Of a DNA stretch of 62,539 nucleotides, positions 58,342 through 62,539 are shown in pieces. This stretch comes from Myxococcales bacterium (lineage in GTDB: Bacteria; Myxococcota_A; Polyangia; Polyangiales; Ga0077539), in the NCBI GenBank assembly GCA_013298625.1, contig JAAFIF010000056.1:1-62539 (forward strand), read 5' to 3'. Made by a program: the position numbers and the translations under genes. The notes beneath the pieces are model-generated. The model saw only the letters and a list, made by a program, of their open reading frames with translations. It was not told where the DNA came from and ran no database searches. Numbering within the stretch: position 1 is the stretch's first letter; every line of letters starts with the position of its first letter.

Positions 58342-59258
58342 TCGCCGACGACGCGGTTTCGGCCGCCGTGCTTGGCGCGGTAGAGGCGCTCGTCGGCGAT
58401 CTGAATGAAGGCTTCGGGCATGGCGAGCGAGTCGTCGAGCTCTGCGACGCCGAGTGATGCGGTGACGGCGATCTGCTCGCGCTCGAACACGAAATGGTGC
58501 GATGCGATGATCGAGCGGATGCTCTCGGCGACGTGACGTGTGCCGCGCAGGTCGGTCTCGGGCAGGATGATCCCGAACTCTTCGCCGCCGTAGCGGGCGA
58601 AGATTTCGTCGCGACGGATGCGGGCGCGAACGAGGTTGGAGATCTCTCGCAGGACGTAGTCCCCCGCGAGGTGGCCGAAGGTGTTGTTGACCCGCGAGAA
58701 GTGGTCGATGTCGAGCATGACGAGGCCGAGCGGGCGGTGGTAGCGCCGCGCGCGGGACATCTCGCGGTCGAGGGACTCGAAGAAGAACCGGCGGTTGTAG
58801 GCCTGCGTGAGACCATCGACGATGGTCATCCGGTAGATCTCTTCGTGGTAGGCGGCCTCGACGTCGCTGCCCGAGAGAAACTTGAAGATCGAGTCGCCGA
58901 TTTTGACGTGATCGCCGCGGCGGAGTCGGTGCTCGGTGACGGGCTCGTCGTTGACGTACGTCCCGTTGGTGGAGCCGAGGTCGCTGACGACCCAGTTGCC
59001 GTCGCGGCGCTCGAAGCGCGCGTGGCGGCGAGAGACGCCTTCGGCGGGGAGCACGACGACGTTGTCCGTCCCGCGACCGACGCTGACGGCCGGCGCTTGC
59101 TCATCGAGCATGAAGCGCTTGCCGAGGTTGCTGGTGTCCTTGGCGTAAATGATCACGAGGCAGTCGCCAGCGCCCGCTCCCGCGGCGCGACCGTTCGCTT
59201 GCTGTACGACGGTTTGCGTCGTCCAGTCGTCGCCGCTGTCGTCCTTGTCCCTCGTCAT
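58338..59258 (-). CDS. FHA-GGDEF diguanylate cyclase
   Basis: About 306 residues from ATG 59258 (ATG 59300 gives 14 more residues). An FHA domain (about 45-125) shows VGRGTDNVVVLPAEGVSRRH and GSTNGTYVND. The GGDEF domain (about 140-300) has DGLTQAYNRRFFFESLDREM, LDIDHFSRVNNTFGHLAGD, the active-site GGEEF and a final ADERLYRAKHGGRN. No I-site RxxD is visible five residues before GGEEF (ARYGGEEF is preceded by RRDEIF, which may serve). It should make c-di-GMP in response to a phosphothreonine protein. Overlaps the NicO-like gene (ATGA). Confidence 0.92.
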   Translation of the reverse strand: MTRDKDDSGDDWTTQTVVQQANGRAAGAGAGDCLVIIYAKDTSNLGKRFMLDEQAPAVSVGRGTDNVVVLPAEGVSRRHARFERRDGNWVVSDLGSTNGTYVNDEPVTEHRLRRGDHVKIGDSIFKFLSGSDVEAAYHEEIYRMTIVDGLTQAYNRRFFFESLDREMSRARRYHRPLGLVMLDIDHFSRVNNTFGHLAGDYVLREISNLVRARIRRDEIFARYGGEEFGIILPETDLRGTRHVAESIRSIIASHHFVFEREQIAVTASLGVAELDDSLAMPEAFIQIADERLYRAKHGGRNRVVGE

Positions 59259-59348
59259 TCGAGCAATGAAACCCACACGAGTTTGTTTCGAGACAGTCAT
59301 ATGGTCAAGCTCGATACTCCCTGAAATCCCAATGATCTCGGTGCCTGT

Positions 59349-60485
59349 GTGAGCGCGAAGACCACTGTGCAAACAGCGTCCGACCAGCGGTCGAATGCGA
59401 GCGATGAGCGGCCCTCTACGAGCGTGGAGGAGCGAGTGCGGGCGCGTGCGAGCGAGCTCGGCTTCGTGCGCACAGGCGTCGCGCGAGCGCAGGTGTTGAC
59501 CGAGGATTTCGCGCGGTACGAGGCGTTCATCGAAGAAGAGATGCACGGCTCGATGGGCTATCTCGCAGAGCGTCGCGAGGCGCGCAGGACCGTCGACACC
59601 GAGGCGATCTTGCCCGGCGCGCGCAGCGTGGTCGTGTGCGCGATCGACTATCGGGCCGCGCCCGCGACGGCGAACGGCGCGAACGAAAAGGGACCCCAGG
59701 GGGCGGTGATCGCCCGCTACGCGCGGGGGCAGGACTATCACAACTTCGTTCGCAAGAAGCTGCGGCGGCTGGCGGAGTTCGTGCGGCAAGAGACGGGCTG
59801 CGAAGCGCGGCCGATGCTCGACACTGCGCCCATGCTCGAGCGCGCGTGGGCTCGGCTCGCGGGCGTCGGCTTCGTCGGTAAGAACGGCTGCGTGATCGCT
59901 CCGGGCGTGGGCTCGTTTGTGCTGCTCGGCTCCGTCGTGACGACGGCCGAGCTCGTCGCAGACGAGCCGATGGAGTCTCGCTGCGGCGCGTGCACGCTGT
60001 GTCTGGACGCGTGTCCGACGCGCGCGTTCGTGCGGCCGTTTGTGCTCGACGCGCGGCGGTGCGTCTCGTTTTTGACCATCGAGCACCGCGAGTCGATCCC
60101 CGTCTCGCTGCGCGAGGGGGTGGGCGATCGGCTGTTCGGCTGCGACGACTGCCAGGACGTGTGCCCGTACAACCAGTCGAAATCTGGGCACAAGCCCGCT
60201 TCGTCGCAGTTTTCGCTGGGAGAACGCTGGGCATCGCGGACGGTCGAGTCGCTGCTGGCGATGGACGAGCGCGCGTTCGAGGCGCTGACGTTGGGCTCTC
60301 CGCTGGGGCGACCGGGGCGCGACGGGCTCGTGCGCAACGCGCTCACGGTGCTCGCGAACACAGGGACCGTGGCGCACCTGCCTGCGATCGAGCGGCTCGT
60401 CGCGAGCGAGACCAGCGAGGTGGTGCTCGACGCGGCGCGGTGGGCGATCGAGCGCATCCGCGAGAGAGCGGCGCGCGGGGCGTGA
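59349..60485 (+). CDS. queG: epoxyqueuosine reductase
   Basis: A 378-residue protein. The N-terminal cobalamin-binding part includes FGSMGYLAERREARR-like HGSMGYLAERREAR near 66-79 and RYARGQDYHNFVRKKLRRL near 120. Two 4Fe-4S motifs follow: CGACTLCLDACPTRAF near 212 and CDDCQDVCPYNQ near 262 (CxxCxxxCP). The C-terminal part is helical HEAT-like (TVAHLPAIERLVASETSEVV). QueG performs the last step of queuosine synthesis in tRNA. It is divergent from the FHA-GGDEF gene. The first 25 residues are a Ser/Thr-rich extension, so a later start is possible. Confidence 0.94.
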   Translation: MSAKTTVQTASDQRSNASDERPSTSVEERVRARASELGFVRTGVARAQVLTEDFARYEAFIEEEMHGSMGYLAERREARRTVDTEAILPGARSVVVCAIDYRAAPATANGANEKGPQGAVIARYARGQDYHNFVRKKLRRLAEFVRQETGCEARPMLDTAPMLERAWARLAGVGFVGKNGCVIAPGVGSFVLLGSVVTTAELVADEPMESRCGACTLCLDACPTRAFVRPFVLDARRCVSFLTIEHRESIPVSLREGVGDRLFGCDDCQDVCPYNQSKSGHKPASSQFSLGERWASRTVESLLAMDERAFEALTLGSPLGRPGRDGLVRNALTVLANTGTVAHLPAIERLVASETSEVVLDAARWAIERIRERAARGA

Positions 60486-60529
60486 CGAGCGCGTTGCGCG
60501 CGCGCGGGTTGGTGTAGTCTCCGCGCCCG

Positions 60530-61657
60530 ATGGCAACGGTCATTGCGGCGGCGGACGACCCGATGTTCGGTCTCTTTCGAGTCATTCAGGACGACGGGAC
60601 GATGTCCGACGAGCACCGCGCTCGCATCGACGACGCGCTCTTGTCTCGGATGTACCGCTCGATGCGGCTCTTGCGCGCGCTCGACGAGCGCATGCTGGTG
60701 ATCCAGCGGCAGGGGCGCATCGGGTTCTACGGCGAGGTCAAAGGGCAAGAGGCGACACCCATTGCGACGGGGCTCGCGCTCGAGGCGGACGACTGGATCT
60801 TCCCCGCGCTGCGCGAGGGGGCGGCGATGTTGGTGCGGGGATTTCCACTCGAGACGTACGTCGCGCAGTGCTTCGGCAACGCGTGCGACGTGAACAAGGG
60901 CCGACAGATGCCCAGCCACTACTCGGGCAAGAGCGTGCACCAGGTGAGCTGGTCGAGCTGCATCGGCCCGCAGGTTCCGCAGGCGGTGGGCGCGGCGTGG
61001 GCGATGAAGCTCCGCGGCGCCAAGAGCATCGCCGTGGGCTTTCTGGGCGACGGCGCCACGAGCCAGGCGGACTTTCACAACGCGATGAACTTCGCCGGGG
61101 TGTTCAAGACCCCGTGCATCATCGTGTGCCAGAACAATCACTGGGCGATCAGCGTTCCGTCGAGCATGCAGAGCGCGTCGCCGACGTTCGCGTCGAAGGC
61201 GATCGCCTACGGGATGCCCGGCGTGCGCGTGGACGGCAACGACATCGCCGCGGTCTACATCGCGCTGCAAGACGCCGCTGCGCGCGCGCGTCGCGGCGAG
61301 GGGCCGACGTTCATCGAGTGCGTCACGTACCGCATCGGCGCGCACTCTTCGAGCGACGACCCGACCCGCTATCGCTCCAACGACGAGGTCGAAGCGTGGA
61401 AGCGCAAAGACCCGCTCGACCGTCTGCGCAAGGCCGTCTACGGCCGCGGGCTCATGGACGACGCGCGCGACGAGGCGCTCTTTCAAGAGGTCGACGGAGA
61501 GGTGAAGGCTGCTATCGCCAAGGTCGAGAGCGCCAGCAATCCTCCGCGCGAGAGCGTGTTCGAGGACGTGTACGAAGCGCTCCCGTGGCACTTGCGCGAG
61601 CAGCGAGACGAGCTGCTCGCGAGCGAGCCGGCCGCAGGGCACGGCGGCGGTCACTGA
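60530..61657 (+). CDS. 2-oxoacid dehydrogenase E1 component, alpha subunit
   Basis: A 375-residue protein of the PDH/branched-chain E1-alpha family. It has RMLVIQRQGRIGFYGEVKGQEA near 55, MPSHYSGKSVHQVSWSSCIG near 128, and the thiamine-diphosphate motif GDGATSQADFHNAMNF ... CIIVCQNN near 176-210. The phosphorylation-loop region YRIGAHSSSDDPTRYRS is near 269. The branched-chain type is favoured by the RYRS ending of that loop. No E1-beta or E2 gene follows. It ends five bases before the ABC ATPase gene, so the two could be cotranscribed by chance. Confidence 0.92.
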   Translation: MATVIAAADDPMFGLFRVIQDDGTMSDEHRARIDDALLSRMYRSMRLLRALDERMLVIQRQGRIGFYGEVKGQEATPIATGLALEADDWIFPALREGAAMLVRGFPLETYVAQCFGNACDVNKGRQMPSHYSGKSVHQVSWSSCIGPQVPQAVGAAWAMKLRGAKSIAVGFLGDGATSQADFHNAMNFAGVFKTPCIIVCQNNHWAISVPSSMQSASPTFASKAIAYGMPGVRVDGNDIAAVYIALQDAAARARRGEGPTFIECVTYRIGAHSSSDDPTRYRSNDEVEAWKRKDPLDRLRKAVYGRGLMDDARDEALFQEVDGEVKAAIAKVESASNPPRESVFEDVYEALPWHLREQRDELLASEPAAGHGGGH

Positions 61658-61662
61658 CAGCG

Positions 61663-62337
61663 ATGGAGCGCGTTCGATTCACGCGCGTCGAGGTCGAGCG
61701 CGTCTCGCTCGCGTACGGTGTCACCCGCGCGATCTCCAACGTCACGGTCGCCTTCGACGCCTCCACGGTGAGCACCCTCGAAGGCCCCAACGGCGCGGGA
61801 AAATCCTCGCTCCTCAACATCCTCGCCACCCTCGCGCGGCCCACCTCTGGCGCCGTCCGCTACGGCGAGTACGAGCTGCCCGAGGACCGCGCGATCGTGC
61901 GTCCGGCGATCGGCCTCGTCGCGCACGACGCGCTGGTCTATCCAGACCTCACGGGCCGCGAGTCGCTCTCGCTCTTCGCGCGGTGGTACCGCGTGCAGGA
62001 CGAACGCGCGGCGATCGAGCGCGTGGTCGAGACATACGCGCTGCAGTCCTTCATTGATCGCCCGGCGCGCACGCTCTCGCGGGGACAGCTGCAGCGGCTC
62101 GCGCTCGCGAGGGCCACGGTGCACGACCCGAGCCTGCTGCTCTTCGACGAGCCCACCACGGGCCTCGATCACGCGTCGACCGAGCGGGTCGCGGCGGCGA
62201 TCGAAGCGGCGCGCGCGCGCGGCTGCGTGGTGGTGGTGGTGACCCACGATCGCCCGCTGGCCGAGCGGGTCGCGGATCGAAGGGTGTTTCTGGCGCGCGG
62301 GCGCGTCGAGCGGGTCGATCCGCGCGCGAGCGGGTGA
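61663..62337 (+). CDS. ABC transporter ATP-binding protein, CcmA-like
   Basis: A 224-residue ATPase from ATG 61663. Walker A is GPNGAGKSSLLNILATLARP near 42-61, the Q-loop region IGLVAHDALVYPDLTGRESL near 86, the signature LSRGQLQRLALARA near 139 (a variant of LSGGQ) and Walker B LLLFDEPTTGLD near 162. LTGRESL and the short length fit CcmA, partner of CcmB in haem export for cytochrome c maturation, but many ABC-2 ATPases look alike. The ccmB gene lies 54 kb away in this window. Confidence 0.75.
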   Translation: MERVRFTRVEVERVSLAYGVTRAISNVTVAFDASTVSTLEGPNGAGKSSLLNILATLARPTSGAVRYGEYELPEDRAIVRPAIGLVAHDALVYPDLTGRESLSLFARWYRVQDERAAIERVVETYALQSFIDRPARTLSRGQLQRLALARATVHDPSLLLFDEPTTGLDHASTERVAAAIEAARARGCVVVVVTHDRPLAERVADRRVFLARGRVERVDPRASG

Positions 62338-62395
62338 TGGCGGACGTGGGGCGGGTGCGCGCGGGGCTTCGATGATGTGGGTGGGGACGGCTCTT

Positions 62396-62539
62396 GATGC
62401 GCGACAGCGAGCCCGGTGGACGCACGGCCAGAGGGCAAGCGACGCGCGGCAGGAACACCCGTTGGACGCACGGCCGCCGCGCGGCGGCCCATGCGATGCG
62501 CGGCAGCAACACCCGTTGGACGCACGGCCAGAGGACAAG
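62396..62539. repeat. three imperfect ~45-bp repeats at the right edge
   Basis: Copies begin at 62396, 62441 and 62495, each containing GGACGCACGGCC (62418, 62464, 62518) followed in copies 1 and 3 by AGAGG(G/A)CAAG. In copy 2 an 18-base perfect palindrome, GGCCGCCGCGCGGCGGCC (62472-62489), replaces that end. The array continues past the window. No gene is assigned in 62338-62539. Confidence 0.85.

Noticed and set aside
61651..62538. Minus-strand open frame across the right-edge repeats
   Set aside because: It is antisense to the ABC ATPase gene for most of its length and has Arg/Ala/Pro-rich nonsense sequence.
62396..62539. CRISPR array
   Set aside because: Only three imperfect copies, spacings of 46 and 54 bp with no unique spacers of constant length, and no cas genes.
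1..62539. tRNA, rRNA, transposase or phage genes
   Set aside because: Gaps between genes are all under 300 bases and none folds as a cloverleaf by eye; no transposase, integrase or phage motifs were seen in the translated frames.

Overview
The window is 62.5 kb of very GC-rich DNA (by eye around 70% GC, with C/G in most third codon positions). It reads as a chromosomal segment of a myxobacterium (Myxococcota, probably a Polyangia/Sandaracinus-like lineage). The evidence is the many lipoproteins with Cys-rich repeats and Asp/Gly-rich linkers, a MYXO-CTERM-like tail on a matrixin protease, an FHA/sigma-54 activator, an FHA-GGDEF protein, a Lys/Ala-rich beta-propeller protein and a two-helix TatA-like miniprotein. 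No rRNA, tRNA, CRISPR array, IS element or phage gene was seen, and base composition looks uniform throughout.

Layout. 0.1-9.6 kb: housekeeping and metabolic genes (alpha/beta hydrolase, DUF2269 membrane protein, a frameshifted class II aldolase, KA-rich propeller protein, CapA-like protein, DHH-CBS protein, CcmB, SixA-like phosphatase, mini-TatA, YbjN-like protein). 9.8-16.8 kb: rpsU, an FHA-sigma54 activator overlapping an ADP-ribosylglycohydrolase, a large amidohydrolase lipoprotein, radC and a DUF3006-like protein. 16.8-21.6 kb: the conserved rpmH-rnpA-yidD-yidC-jag cluster, followed by an unrecognised membrane protein with a duplicated soluble domain. 21.8-24.5 kb: a Cys-rich-repeat/beta-propeller lipoprotein. 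24.5-28.5 kb: a DUF4350-MoxR-DUF58 operon on the minus strand. 28.7-32.1 kb: small genes (a 57-aa protein, a ferredoxin, three lipoproteins, a 55-aa zinc-ribbon-like protein). 32.2-37.5 kb: a minus-strand operon M14 carboxypeptidase - LpoA-like lipoprotein - SelO.

37.6-56.7 kb is the most distinctive part: nine consecutive plus-strand genes, all for exported proteins. They are a DUF4215-type Cys-rich lipoprotein, a (frameshifted) FG-GAP lipoprotein, an IgGFc-binding-like lipoprotein, a metzincin lipoprotein (HEVGHYLGLWH), two very large translationally coupled alpha-2-macroglobulin-like proteins, a small exported protein and a matrixin (HEFGHALGLGH) with a MYXO-CTERM-like tail. The two macroglobulins lack the CxEQ thioester. 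Each carries an inserted module that resembles the C-terminal half of a type II secretion major pseudopilin (GspG). A cell-surface protease/protease-trap system is the best candidate for something not previously described here.

56.9-62.5 kb: an ECF-like sigma factor, a NicO/HupE-like exported domain coupled to an FHA-GGDEF protein, queG, an E1-alpha-type 2-oxoacid dehydrogenase, a CcmA-like ABC ATPase, and three imperfect repeats running off the right edge.

Two genes (the class II aldolase near 2.45 kb and the FG-GAP lipoprotein near 39.77 kb) are each split by one apparent single-base frameshift. All assignments come from reading the sequence and from memory of protein families; no search was run.
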